Shown: positions 32,752 through 43,137, counted from the stretch's first letter. The stretch: 64,000 bases of DNA from Platanthera guangdongensis (GCA_039583875.1 CM077162.1:113118589-113182588), one strand, 5' to 3'. Numbers and translations are program-made. The notes: generated by a model not told the origin, from the sequence alone.

Positions 32752-34064
32752 AACGATCTCCTTCTTGGACATTGAAGTCCTTTCTTTATGCATATGCATG
32801 GAATCCTCCACCAAGAGGTGGATATCGTAAGTGATTCCTTGGTTGCATCTGCATCTAGAGCTGGAAGTGTGTAGTACGGCATAGGCATGCTGTGTGAAGC
32901 CCATCTAGACGGTTAGTCTAGATTGGTGATGGTTTATGGGTAAACCGGAGAAGACTCCATGGATTTGATGTTGTGTAAGATATATGTGTGTAGCCTCTAT
33001 TGTATGGCTATAGCGATGTATAACTGTTGATCTTGGATGCTTTGCGAAAGCTCCTGGTTGTTTTGAGAGGTCGATTGGTGGCAATGCCTGCGGAGCCGAG
33101 TTAAACACAGCTTGCTACACCACAAGCGTTGGCTGATTTGTATTAGTTGAGGGATCGATTGGTGGCAGAGCCTGGGGAGCCGAGTTAAATGTGGCTTGCT
33201 ACTCCACTAGGGTGGGTCGATCTTAAATAGGTTGGGAGGTCGATTGGTGGTAATGCCTGGGAGCAGAGATAAACTCGGCTTGCTACTCCACTAGAATGGG
33301 TCGATCTGCTATGGAAATGCTGTGAGGTTAGTACTTCTGAGTGGGATGGACGGAATGTCGCCATCCTGCGGGATTGGTGGACTAGGACCGACCAACCAAC
33401 AAGTTAAAAACCTCTGATCGGCGGTGGACGACTGGTATATCTGGTACACCAATAAGGTGCCCTGAGTGCATGGAGCGACTGGTGCATACCGGCGTTTGTG
33501 ACATTGTTATGCTTGGTAGAGAGTAGATATTATGATGGCAATGCATACAGGGAAGGAACCACTGCCCCGGGTAAGGGGTTGGGTTATTATAATTGGTCAG
33601 CTAATGCTAACAGTTGCTTTGTTTCCCGCTCTTGGGATGGATGCCTATTTGCAGGTGCTAATAGATTGGAATAAATTGAGCGGAAATGAAGGCTTGCTGC
33701 GTAAAGTCCCTTGAAGGTCGTGCAAAGAATGTTTGGATTTCATGTGTGGCCGGCCCGCGTGTCGATGTATGAAATTGTATCTATTTGTAAAGAGCAACCT
33801 GTAAGGCCTTAAGGCCATGAGGGTGTGTGCGTTGTATATATTCTTGATATATATATAAATGTGGAATTTATCTATTTCGTGGAGATTCGCTGTGATGAGT
33901 TCATCTAACATAAAATGCTGCGTTAGAATGCTTTGAGTTAGGCTACGAGTAGAATGAGATTTTGATTTCCAAACGTAAGGCCGCTGTTTATCTGTGAAAT
34001 ATGGCGTGGGGTCCTGACCGGACCCACCGTTATATTCCACGTGGAGAATGGAGGCGTTACAAAG

Positions 34065-34080
34065 TGGTATCAGAGCCAGG
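34065..34080 (+). promoter_or_regulatory. Primer binding site of element E
   Basis: TGGTATCAGAGCCAGG starts three bases after the 5' LTR and is complementary to initiator Met-tRNA. It lies inside the predicted gag intron. Confidence 0.93.
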
Positions 34081-34226
34081 TTTGAGATTTTTGGGAGGGA
34101 GAACATAATTGAACTCAATAATGACCATTAGGAATGATATAAAAGCACGTGAGGAGAGTCACCATGTATTCAATTTATAATTACCGTTAGGAAATGGATG
34201 ATTAATGGTGTTTTGTACATTGATAG

Positions 34227-35393
34227 GTGGCGAGGAGTGGTGTTGGGCAGTCTGAACCCCAGCGTTCGAACGAGAGTGGGGCACCAGTTGAAGCGCCTAC
34301 ACCTCCCTCAGTGGATACCGTACGTGTGGTGACTGAGACGGTGCTCACAGTGTTACAGGCATAGCCTACTGGGCAGGCAAGGCCTGTAGGGGTGCCAGTA
34401 TGGCCCGTTGTAAGGCAAGAGCGTACTGAAGTTTTGATGGGCGAGCAAGCAACGGATGAGTAGTTGAAAAGGTTTATGGAGTTTCATACACCTACGTTTG
34501 GTGGGGCGAATTCCCCAACGCAGGCAGAAGATTGGCTTGCAAGAGTGAAAAGGATCCTGATTGCAATCAGGACTGTGGAGGAGCGAAAAGTAACCTTAGC
34601 CACGTTCCTATTGGCAGGCAATGCGAGGCTTTGGTGGGATGACATGGAAGTGCATCACTTGGCAGGTCGAGGATTAGAGGAGATATCAATAGAAGAATTC
34701 TCCAGATTGTTTCTAGCCAAGTATTTGCCAGTGTCGTAACGAATTGTGATGGAGAACAAATTTCAACGTTTGGTGCAGGGTGAGACTGATATTGATACAT
34801 ACCTATATGATTTTACCAGACTGGGGCATTATACGGGGTCTACTTTCGCTGAAGAGGCTCGGAAGACGAATCGATTTTATGAGGAACTGCGTGACGAGTT
34901 AAGATTGGCACTCTCGAGTTCAGTGAACCAAGGCTTCCAAGCGTTGGTAGATACAGCCCGTGCGCTGGAGAAGGATTTGAAGCGGGTGCAAGAGAAGAGG
35001 ATCCTGGCGGTGGCGAAGCCGGAATTTAAAGTTCCGCTGTCGGAACATTCGTAGTTTAAGAGACGAGATAAGAAAAGGTTCAGGCCTGATGAATCAACTC
35101 TGTCGACTGTCTCTTCAAGCGCAACATATGGGCAAGGACATGTGGATACATGTACATGTTTTAACTGCGGGAATCAAGGACATATAGCCCGTTATTGTTG
35201 GAATACCCCGTCAAGGAGTGAGAAAAGAACAGGTGCGTCTTTTGAAGAAAAGGGAAAAGCAGTGGCCGAGTCATCTGCATCCCGGACGCAACCTCGACTG
35301 CATAATTTGGAGGTGCAAGAGCCGCAAAGCTCAATTGGCGAAGTTTAGCCTCGTGTGTTTAATTTGGAACTCTAAGAGGCTAGTAAATGATAT
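34227..35393 (+). pseudogene. gag: Chromovirus-type Gag of E (exon 2), with stops
   Basis: One uninterrupted reading frame with only nonsense codons (TAG 34362, TAA 34737, TAG 35052, TAG 35346) and no frameshift. It has the retrotransposon gag domain (FHTPTFGGANSPTQAEDWL, FLLAGNARLWWDDMEVHH, FSRLFLAKYLP, YDFTRLGHY, FYEELRDELR) and a CX2CX4HX4C zinc knuckle (CFNCGNQGHIARYC, about 35160-35201). Gag forms the particle and binds RNA. The frame continues with FNLEL and ends without reaching protease. F shares 5'-to-3' structure and the same end, so lack of pol is a family trait and not a local deletion. Confidence 0.88.
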
Positions 35394-35776
35394 ACGCAAA
35401 ATAATGCGGGAGAGCAAACATAATCATAGAATCGTGACCCATCGTACTTTGGTGATATGACTAAATGCTGTATATAAGGCATGAATAATGAGATGGTTGT
35501 GTAATCGAGCGATCATGGTGTATATATGATGTTTTTGGCTGATGAAATGGTGAATGGATGGATCTGCACCTGTGAGGGATATGTATGTGTATATGTCCTA
35601 CATGTGATGTTTGCTTTATGCGATGCCTTAGGGCGAGACAAGCTTTGGCCTCTGAGCTCTAACCCGGCTCGCTTTTTTCGGGTGATCAGTTGCTTATGGT
35701 GCAACGAGGAGGGGTTCTGTTGTTGGTTGTCGCTGAGCTAATTTCAAGATGAAATGTTTTTAAAGGAGGGGAGGAT
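35394..35776 (+). other. 3' noncoding region and polypurine tract of E
   Basis: About 0.37 kb without coding signal replaces the whole pol. It keeps the chromovirus signature ATTTCAAGATGAAATG and the purine tract AAAGGAGGGGAGGAT (35762-35776). Confidence 0.82.
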
Positions 35777-36507
35777 TGTAATACCATAAAGCCCAAGTTG
35801 GGTTCAGGTTGGGTGATACGGCCTGGGACACGGGCGCGTCCCAGGGCATGTCATGCTCGAGTCGACGAACTGCGCTCGACAATCATCGAGCGGCAAGAAA
35901 GGTGAGTACATGGCCTGTGACACAGGTGTGTCACAGGGCATGTCCTTTGCGGGATTCAGCCAGGATTGCACCTGTTGAGAGACACGGGTGTGTCTTGGGG
36001 TACACGGCCTAGGACACGGGCGTGTCCCATGGCCATGTCCCGCACGGGTGACCTGATGTTGTGCTGGGTGAAGTACACGTTTGCCAGACATGGGCGTGTC
36101 GACCATGACACGGGAGAGTAGGGTGTGACATGGGCGTGTCATGCGGCCGTGTACTGTTTTGATTTGAGTCAGTTGTGTGCCCCTTTAGGGACACAGCCTG
36201 TGACACAAGCGTGTCATATGGCGTGTCAGGCCGTGTTCAGCCTATTTTTGGGCAAATCAAGGCTGTTCATTCCCTTATCCTGGATTTAAGGGCCCAGGCT
36301 CTTCCCTACTGAGATAAGGCCGAGAATTAGGGATCAAGTCCTTCATTTCATTCCTTCTCCTTCTTCTCAAGAGAGAGAGAGAGCAAGAGAAGGAGAGGAA
36401 GGGAAAGGGGAAACCAGCTGCTGGAGGAGCTGCGGAGTGCGGAATTAAGATCCGAGTTTGGAATCATTAAGGCAAAGCCAAGGAGGTGATTTCCATCCGG
36501 CTAGTTC

Positions 36508-36533
36508 ATGACTCCAAAGCAATCTGCAAGGGT
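36508..36533 (+). other. Gag micro-exon and donor in 3' LTR of E
   Basis: ATG plus eight codons (M-T-P-K-Q-S-A-R) followed by GTAACG. It is the homologue of 32726-32751 with some replacement changes, as expected of an unselected 3' LTR copy. Confidence 0.55.
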
Positions 36534-37602
36534 AACGATCTTCTTATTGGACATTGAAGTCCTTTCTTTATGCATATGCATGGAATCCTCCGCCAAGAGG
36601 TGGATATCGTAAGTGATTCCTTGTTGCGTCTGCATCTAGAGCCGAAAGTGTGTAGTACGGCATAGGCATGCTGTGTGAAGCCCATCTGGATGGTTAGTCT
36701 GGATTGGTGATGGTTTATTGGTAAACCGGAGAAGACTCTGTGGATTTGATGTTGTGTAAGATATATGTGTGTAGCCTCTGTTGTATGGCTATAGGGATGT
36801 ATGGTTGTTGATCTTGGATGCTTTGCGAAAGCTCCAGGTTGTTTGGAGAGGTCGATTGGTGGCAATGCCTGGGAAGCCGAGTTAAACCTGACTTTCTACA
36901 CCACAAGGGTGGGTTGATCTATATTAGTTGAGGGGTCGATTGGTGGCAATGCCTGGGGAGCTGAGTTAAACCTGGCTTGCTACTCCACTTGGGTGGGTGA
37001 TCTGAAATAGGTTGGGAGGTCGATTGGTGGTAATGCTTGGGGAGCGGAGATAAACCCGTCTTACTACTCCACTAGGGTGGGTCGATCTGCTATGGAAATG
37101 TTGTGAGGTTAGTACCTCTGAGTGGGATGGATGGAATGTCGCTAGCTTGTGGGATTGGTGGACTAGGACTGACCAACCAACAAGTTAAAAACCTCTGATC
37201 GGCAGTGGATGACTAGTATAACTGGTATACCAATAAGGTGCCCTAAGTGCACAGAGAGACTGGTGTATACCGGCATTTGTGACATTGTTATGCTTGGTAG
37301 ATAGTAGATATTATGATGGCAATGCATACAGGGAAGGAACCACTAAGGGAATTGGTCAGCTAATGTTGATCGTTGCTTTGTTTCCCGCTCTTTGGATGGA
37401 TGCCTATTTGCAGGTGCTGATAGATCAGAATAAATTAAGCGAAAATGAAGGCTTGCTGTGTAAAGGCCCTTGAAGGCCGTGCGAAGAATGTTTGGATTTT
37501 ATGTGTGGCCAGCCTGCATGCCGATGTATGAAATAGTATCTATTTGTAAAGAGCAACCTGTATGGCCATAAGGCTGTGATGGTGTGTGTGTTGTATACAT
37601 TC

Positions 37603-37605
<3 letters not shown>

Positions 37606-37689
<84 letters not shown>
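37606..37689. repeat. (AT)n microsatellite in 3' LTR of E
   Basis: An uninterrupted 84-bp AT run. The left LTR has only a short AT tract at the same place (about 33846-33857), so it expanded after insertion. Confidence 0.95.
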
Positions 37690-37692
<3 letters not shown>

Positions 37693-37890
37693 GAATTTAT
37701 CTATTTCATGGACATTCGCTGTGATGAGTTCATATAATATAAAATGATGCGCTAGAATGCTTTGAGTTAGGCTACGAGTAGAATGAGATTTTGATTTCCA
37801 CATGTAAGTTCGTCGTTTGTTTGTGAAATATGGAGTGGGGCCCCGGCCGGACCCACCATTATATTCCACGTGGTGAATTTAGGCGTTACA

Positions 37891-38760
37891 CTATGAACAT
37901 CCAGTAGTATCCAGCAAGTCCTAGGAAACTGCTCATGTCAGTGGTCGTCTTCAGCGCTGGCCAATCCCGTACTGCCTGAACCTTTGCCAGATCTATTGCC
38001 AGACCTGCTATGCTAATAATATTGCCCAGGAAAGCCACCTCCTTCAGCCAAAATTGGCACTTGCTGAACTTCGCGTACAGACTATTCTCCCTAAGATTCT
38101 CTAGAGTCAGTTCCAAATGGTGGGCATGCTCCTCCTTGGTCCTCGAGTAAATGAGGATATCGTCGATAAATACTATGACAAAAACATCCAGATAGGACTT
38201 GAATACCCGGTTCATTAAACTCATGAATGTCGGTGGTGATTTTATGAGGCCGAAGGGAATCAAGGTGAACTCATACAACCCATATCTATTGCTGAAAGCG
38301 GCCTTTGGGATGTACTACTCTTGAATCCACAGCTGGTAGTATCCTGACATAGGATCCAGCTTCGAAAACCAGTGAGCTCCCTCCAACTGGTCAAACAGCT
38401 CATCATTCCTCTGCAGTTGGCAAGTGTCCTGGACCGTCAACCTGTTTAGTGCCCTATAATCGATGCACAGCCGGAGTTCCCATCCTTCTTCTTTAAGAAC
38501 AACACCGGAGCTCCCTATGGCGAATATCTTGGCTGGACAAATCCAGCTTCCACTAACTCCTGCAGTTGGCTTCGAAACTCCACTAACTCCTTCGGGGCCA
38601 TTCGATAAGGGGCTCTGGATACCGGCTTAGCCCCCGATACCATCTGTATCTGGAAATCCCTCTCTTGGTGTGGCGACTATCCTGGCAGTTTCCCCGGGAA
38701 TACGTCAACATAATCTCGCACCACTGGGATATTAGTAATGGAGTCCTTGGCCTCGGCCAT
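37891..38760 (-). pseudogene. pol: Chromovirus RT of K, N-terminal and palm part
   Basis: From 38760 down: the PR/RT spacer with DYVDVFPGKLPG, RT motifs GAKPVSRAPYRMAPKEL and APVLFLKKKDG, then MSGYYQLWIQE followed by a stop, and an open part (37886-38278) with YEFTLIPFGL, FIDDILIYSR (38159-38170, catalytic Asp pair kept), [13 protein letters not shown] and FLGLAGYYW. It stops exactly at the E insertion and continues at 31990. Stops and a frameshift near 38480 disable it. L is inserted at its upstream end. Confidence 0.9.
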
Positions 38761-39528
38761 TGTTGGGACCATTGATCCCAATGTCCTGGTTTTGAAGAAG
38801 GCATAACAAATAATGTATACACATGTAGTGATCTAACTTGTGCTTAAGTTTAATGATTGTAGGATGTCCTAGTAGTAATGATGAGACATATAACCTAAGT
38901 GGCTAGGTCAGGTAAACACTTGCCTAAGGTGTGGAAATACAAAAAACTGTCTAAGTCCACAGGAATTGAGTGAAGGTCATTCACTCAACACCAGATGACT
39001 TATAGCACTGAGTGGAGCCTATAAAGTCAAAGCCAAAGCAGTGGCAAGCTGAGAAAGTGGCTAAGTCCACAGGAGTTTAGTGAAGTCAACTCACTCAACA
39101 CCAAAAAGCAAAAGGCTGTGAGTAAGGCTAATACAGTAAGAGCCTAAGGAAAATGAGCAGAGAAGTGGCTAAGTCCACAGGCATTGAGTTAAGATCAATC
39201 ACTCAACGCCATAGCTCCATAATTGTTGAGTATAGCTCAGTCACTCAATGCCACAGGAATACTGTGAATATTTACCAAGTCCACAAGCGTTGAGTGAGGC
39301 AAGCTCACTCAACACCATGTGATAATGTGTTGACTAATTCTCAAAATCAGTGTTGTCTTTAGACACAAAAATTTGGCTAAGTCCAAATGCGTTGAGTGTA
39401 GCTCATTCACTCAACGCAAGATAATAGAAGAAAATATGTTAAGTAGTTTAGCGTTGAGTGGAGCTTACACACTCAACGCCAAAGAGTAGAAAATTTGGTT
39501 AAGGCAGAAAGAATTGAGTGAGGCATGT
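38761..39528 (+). repeat. Sirevirus-type LTR fragment L
   Basis: It begins TGTTGGGACCATTGATCCC, like the TGTTGGG start of the Sirevirus LTRs, inside pol of K. From about 38925 it is filled with eight imperfect units of the pattern GGCTAAGTCCACAGGCGTTGAGTGA..TCACTCAACGCC, each an inverted repeat. It is cut at 39528 by element F; the remainder should lie right of the window. It defines a third Sirevirus palindrome type. Identification as Sirevirus rests on the start sequence and the array. Confidence 0.7.
38925..39528. repeat. GTTGAGTGA..TCACTCAAC hairpin array in L
   Basis: About eight units of 40-90 bp each contain an inverted repeat with 9-12 bp arms (GGCGTTGAGTGA / TCACTCAACGCC) and a 3-7 bp loop, usually preceded by GGCTAAGTCCACAGG. 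Confidence 0.85.
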
Positions 39529-39616
39529 TGTAACGTGTCCATTCGTCATGTGGAATATAATAGTGGGTTTGGCCGGACCCACTGTTATATTCCATGTGAC
39601 GAATGGAGGCGTTATA
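39529..39616 (+). repeat. 88-bp palindrome in place of the 5' LTR of F
   Basis: It starts TGTAACGTGTCCATTCG and ends CGAATGGAGGCGTTATA. The two halves are near-perfect reverse complements around GGGTTTGGCCGGACCC. The right half is the normal LTR end of this family, directly followed by the primer site. The expected 2 kb LTR, with its hairpin array and Gag micro-exon, is absent. Confidence 0.85.
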
Positions 39617-39619
39617 AAG

Positions 39620-39635
39620 TGTTATTAGAGCCAGG
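39620..39635 (+). promoter_or_regulatory. Decayed primer binding site of F
   Basis: TGTTATTAGAGCCAGG differs from the expected TGGTATCAGAGCCAGG at two bases. It lies three bases after the LTR-end half of the palindrome. Confidence 0.85.
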
Positions 39636-39782
39636 TTTGAGATTTTTGGGAGGGAGAACATAATGGAAATCACGAATGTCCACTAGGAATGTTATATATG
39701 TGTGTGAGGAGTGTCACTGTGTATTCAATGTATCTTTGTCATTATGACATGGATTATTAATGGTGTTTTTGTACATTGATAG

Positions 39783-40979
39783 GTGGCGAGGAGTGGTGCT
39801 GGGCAGTCTGAGCCTCGGTGTTCGGACGAGAGTGCGGCACCAGTTGAAGTTCCTACACCTCCCTCAGTGGAGACCATACGTGTGGTGACTAAGACGGTGC
39901 TTGCAGTGTTACAAGCACAGGCTACTGGGCAGGCAAGTCGTGTAGGGGTGCCAGTATGGCCCGGTGCAAGGCAAGAGCAGGCTAAAGTTGTGGTTGATAA
40001 GCAAGCAACGGATGAGCAGTTGAAAAGGTTTATGGATTTTCATCCACCTACATTTGGTGGGCCGATTTCCCCAACGCAGGCGGAGGATTGGCTTGCAAGA
40101 GTGAAGACGATCCTGACTGCAATCAGGACTGCGGAGGAGTAGAAAGTGACCTTGGCCACTTTTCTGATAGAAGGAGATACAAGACTGTGGTGGGATGACG
40201 TGGAAGTGCATCACTTGGCAGGTCGAGGAATAGAGGAGGTCTCAATTGATCAATATTCACGATTATTTCTAGCCAAGTATTTGCCAATATCGCAGCGAGA
40301 TGCGATGGAAAATGAATTTCAACGTTTGGTGCTGGGTGAGATTGATATTAATACATACCTGCATGAATTTACCAGACTGGGGCGCTATGCGGGGTCTACT
40401 TTTTCTGAAGAGGCTCGGAAGACGAATCGATTTTATGAGGGACTGTGTGATGAGTTGAGATTGGCACTCCCGAGTTCGGTGAACCAAGACTTCCAAGCAT
40501 TGGTAGATACAGCCCGTGCGCTGGAGAAGGATTTGAAGCGGGTATAAGAGAAGAGGAACTTGGCGGTGGCGAAGCCGGAATTTAAAGTGTCGTAGTCGGA
40601 ACAATCGGAGTTTAAGCGACGAGATAAGAAAAGGTTCAGGCCTGATGAATCAACTCCGTCGACTGTCCCTTTGGGGGAAACCTATGGGCAAGGACGTGTA
40701 CATACACTTACATGTTTTAACTGCGGGAAGCAAGGACATATAGCCAAATATTATTGGAGTGCCCCGTCAAGGAGTGAGAAAAGAACATGTGCATCATATG
40801 ACGAAAAGGGCAAAGTAGTGGCCAAGTCATTTGCATCCCGGACGCAACCTCGACTACATAATTTGGAAGTGTAGGAGCCACAATGCTCAATTGGTGATGT
40901 TCAGCCTCGTGTGTTTAATTTGGAACTTCAAGAGCTTATGAAACGATATCTGCAAAATCAGGCGGTTGAGCGGAAGTAA
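39783..40979 (+). pseudogene. gag: Chromovirus-type Gag of F, with stops
   Basis: Starts after an acceptor-like TTTTTGTACATTGATAG (39766-39782). A single frame of 398 codons carries four nonsense codons (40140, 40545, about 40593, 40872) and no frameshift, ending at TAA 40977-40979. It has the same gag domain as E (FMDFHPPTFGGPISPTQAEDWL, RLWWDDVEVHH, LHEFTRLGRYAG). The zinc knuckle reads CFNCGKQGHIAKYY, so the last zinc ligand Cys is Tyr. With the 5' LTR gone there is no upstream exon 1, so F as it stands could not make Gag even without the stops. Confidence 0.87.
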
Positions 40980-41402
40980 ATAGAGAAAAGTGACACGTAG
41001 CACGTTGATGATGTGCATATTGTTGTATATAAGGCACGAATAATGAGATGGTTATGTATATAAATGTTATATGTTGTGTTAAACGATGAAATGTTGGTGC
41101 ATCCTTTGTGTTATTTCAGTGAACGATCAAGCATGGTATATATATGATGTTTTCGCTAGATGAAATTGTGAATGAAACTGTGGATGGATGTGCACCTGTG
41201 AGAGATATATCTGTGTGTATGTACTGAATTTGATGTTTGGTTTGTGCGATGCCTTAGGGCGAGACAAGCTGCGGCCTCTGAGCTCAAACCCGGCTCGCTT
41301 TATTCGAGTGATCGGTTGCTTATGGTGCAACGAGGAGGGGTTCTGTTGCTAGTTGTCGCTGAGCTAAATTTCAGGACGAAATTTTTTGATGGAGGGGAGG
41401 AT
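40980..41402 (+). other. 3' noncoding region and polypurine tract of F
   Basis: No coding signal. It includes AAATTTCAGGACGAAATTTT and the purine tract GGAGGGGAGGAT (41391-41402) before the LTR, as in E. Confidence 0.8.
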
Positions 41403-42404
41403 TGTAACACCCCAAATTCTAATTTGAGTTCAGGATTGGGTTACATGGCCTGGGACACAGGCGTGTCCCAGGGCATGTTGTGCTCGGGTCGAAGAACCGC
41501 GCTCGATAATTGTCGAGCGGCAACCAAAGGGAATACACGACCTGTGATACGAGCGAGTCACAGGGAGTGTCCTTTGAGGGATTTAGCCAAGGATGCGTGT
41601 TCCTGAGGATACGGGTATGTCCTGGAGTACATGGGCAGGAACACGGGCGTGTCCCATGGCCGTGTCCCGCTCGGGTGAGGTGATGTTGTGTTGTGTGAAG
41701 TACACAGCTTATAGACACTGGCATGTCGGGCATGACACAGGCATGTAGGGTGTGACACGGGCATGTCACACGACCATGTACTGTCTGGATTTGAGTCGGT
41801 TGTGTGCCGCTTAAGGGACACGGCCTGTGACACCGACGTGTCACACGGCATGTCAGGTCGTGTTCAGCCTATTTTTGGGCAAATCAGAGCTGTTCGTTTC
41901 CCTATCCTGGATCCAAGGGTCCATGTCTCTTCCCTGTGGATAAAAGGCTGAGAATGAGATTTTAATCCATTCATTTACATTCTTTCTTCTTCTTCTCAAA
42001 GAGAGAGAGAGGGCAAGGGAAGGAAAGGAGGAAGGAGAAAGCTAGCTGCTGGAGGAGTTGTAGAGTGCGAAATCCAGATCAGAGTTTGGATTCGTGAAGG
42101 CAAAGCCGAGGCTGTGATTTCCATCCGGCTAGTTCATGGCTCCAAAGCGTTCTTCAAGGGTAACGATCTCCTTCTTGGACATCGAAGTCCTTTCTTTATG
42201 CATATGCATGGAATCCTCTACCAAGAGGTGGATATCGTAAGTGATTCCTTGGTTGAGTCTGCATCTAGAGCCAGATGTGTGGAGTACAGCATAGGCATGC
42301 TGTGTGAAGCCCATCTCGACGGTTAGTCTGGATTTGTGTTGGTTATGGGTAAATCAGAGAAGTCTCTGTGGATTTGATGTTGTGTAAGATATATGCGTGT
42401 AGGC
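41403..42404 (+). repeat. 3' LTR of F, first 1.0 kb
   Basis: It begins TGTAACACCCC and carries a hairpin array (about 41445-41870), a TATA-like GGATAAAAGG (41938-41947), a (GA)n leader (about 42000-42012) and the Gag micro-exon (42136-42159). It is cut by J at 42404/42405 inside sequence matching E LTR at about 32990. Confidence 0.9.
42136..42161 (+). other. Gag micro-exon and donor in 3' LTR of F
   Basis: ATG plus eight codons (M-A-P-K-R-S-S-R) then GTAACG. The peptide equals that of D although CCA/CCG, CGT/CGG and TCA/TCG differ, so the differences are silent. Confidence 0.58.
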
Positions 42405-42474
42405 TGTAACACTCCGAATATTGTGTGCGAGTCGGTCGCGGAAAAGGGTTTTTTGTGACTGTAGGGGTACACGG

Positions 42475-42835
42475 CGTAGGACACAGGCGTGTCCAAGGCC
42501 GTGTCTGGCTCGTGATTTTTGGTCGTTTTCAACCCGAGAAGGACACGGCCAGGAACACGGCCGGATGACACGGGCGTGTCCTTCGACACAGGCATGTGCC
42601 AACCCGTGTCCCTACCCGTGTTCTGTTGGGTCATGTCCGTTGCCGTGGCGGTTATGCGTGACACGCCCACACACACGAGCATGTCGAGGAACCCGACACG
42701 GGCGTGTCAGGTGAGACACGGGCGTGTCAGGTGAGACACGGGCGTGTCTTGTCCCGTGTACGTTTCTCAGTTCGACGATCGTGCCTGGATCGAGGCACAC
42801 GGCCTGGGACACGGCCGTGTGCCAAGCCGTGTTCG
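42475..42835. repeat. GACACGGGCGTGTC hairpin array in LTR J
   Basis: At least seven copies or half-copies, including two adjacent near-identical units GTGAGACACGGGCGTGTC (about 42712-42745) and a GCCTGGGACACGGCCGTGTG hairpin (42803-42822). Confidence 0.88.
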
Positions 42836-43111
42836 GCCCAGGTCTGGAGGATTTTGTGCAGATCTGAGCCGTTTGTTTTCTTTAATTAAGATCCGACGGC
42901 CCAGATGAGGTCCTGCTCTGTTAAGGCCGGGAATAGGAGGTTAATCCCTCATTTTCTCTCCAAAGCTTTCTCCTTCCAAAGTGAGAGAGAAGAGGAAGAA
43001 GAAGGAGGTTTCCGGCCGCCGGCGGAGCATCGGAGCACCATTTCGAAGTCTGAGAGCGGATCCGTGGAGGGAAGGTCGTTGCGAAGAGTTCTATCCGCGT
43101 AGTTTTTTTCC

Positions 43112-43137
43112 ATGGCATCAAAACGGACTACAAGGGT
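43112..43137 (+). CDS. gag: Predicted Gag exon 1 (8 codons) with splice donor, element J
   Basis: ATG plus eight codons (M-A-S-K-R-T-T-R) end at 43135, directly before GTAACG. The acceptor-like CTTTGCTACTATAG (44605-44618) is followed by GCAGCTGGGAGC, in phase with the gag frame, giving a 1483-nt intron, close to the 1477 nt in E. Replacement changes are conservative (Ser/Thr, Pro/Ser), and the basic pattern K-R...R is kept. Splicing is inferred. Confidence 0.6.

Larger units (their letters stand above)
31991..34061 (+). repeat. 5' LTR of element E (2071 bp)
   Basis: It begins TATAATACCCC (the expected TG has become TA) and ends GGAGGCGTTACA next to the primer site. In order it has a hairpin array (32030-32450), a (GA)n-rich leader (about 32580-32630), the Gag micro-exon (32726), a run of similar 70-90 bp units containing GTCGATTGGTGGCA (about 33070-33300), and an inverted repeat GTGGGGTCC..GGACCCAC near its 3' end. 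Confidence 0.9.
31991..37890 (+). mobile_element. Gag-only LTR retrotransposon E (TR-GAG type), complete
   Basis: Both LTRs, primer site, gag, polypurine tract and target-site duplication are present in 5.9 kb, but no PR, RT, RNase H or IN. Gag and the 3' region are chromovirus-like, so it is a non-autonomous derivative that would depend on enzymes of a relative such as D or J. F has the same structure. LTRs differ by roughly one base in ten where I compared them, so the insertion is old. Confidence 0.9.
35777..37890 (+). repeat. 3' LTR of element E (2114 bp)
   Basis: It begins TGTAATACCATAAAGCCC and ends TTTAGGCGTTACA. It aligns throughout with the left LTR, with the same hairpin array, micro-exon (36508-36531) and GTCGATTGGTGGCA units. 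It lacks a short block present at about 33555-33590 in the left LTR and carries an 84-bp AT microsatellite that accounts for its greater length. Confidence 0.92.
23213..38760 (-). mobile_element. Degenerate chromovirus K (minus strand), interrupted by E and L
   Basis: On the minus strand the visible order is RT (38760-37891), [element E], RT thumb, RNase H, IN and chromodomain (31990-29880), an LTR/pol duplication, and the 3' LTR (27307-23213). Gag, PR and the 5' LTR lie right of the window. L is inserted at 38760/38761 in the PR/RT spacer (DYVDVFPGKLPG). Many stops and frameshifts make it inactive. Confidence 0.85.
39529..42404 (+). mobile_element. Gag-only LTR retrotransposon F, left part
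   Basis: It has the same organisation as E: primer site, gag without pol, polypurine tract and LTR. Its 5' LTR is reduced to an 88-bp palindrome. The 3' LTR (from 41403) is interrupted at 42404 by J, and the rest lies beyond the window. Confidence 0.85.

Noticed and set aside
33070..33300. Satellite-like tandem repeat with GTCGATTGGTGGCA
   Set aside because: Only three to four imperfect units, present in both LTRs of E; part of the LTR and not an independent satellite.
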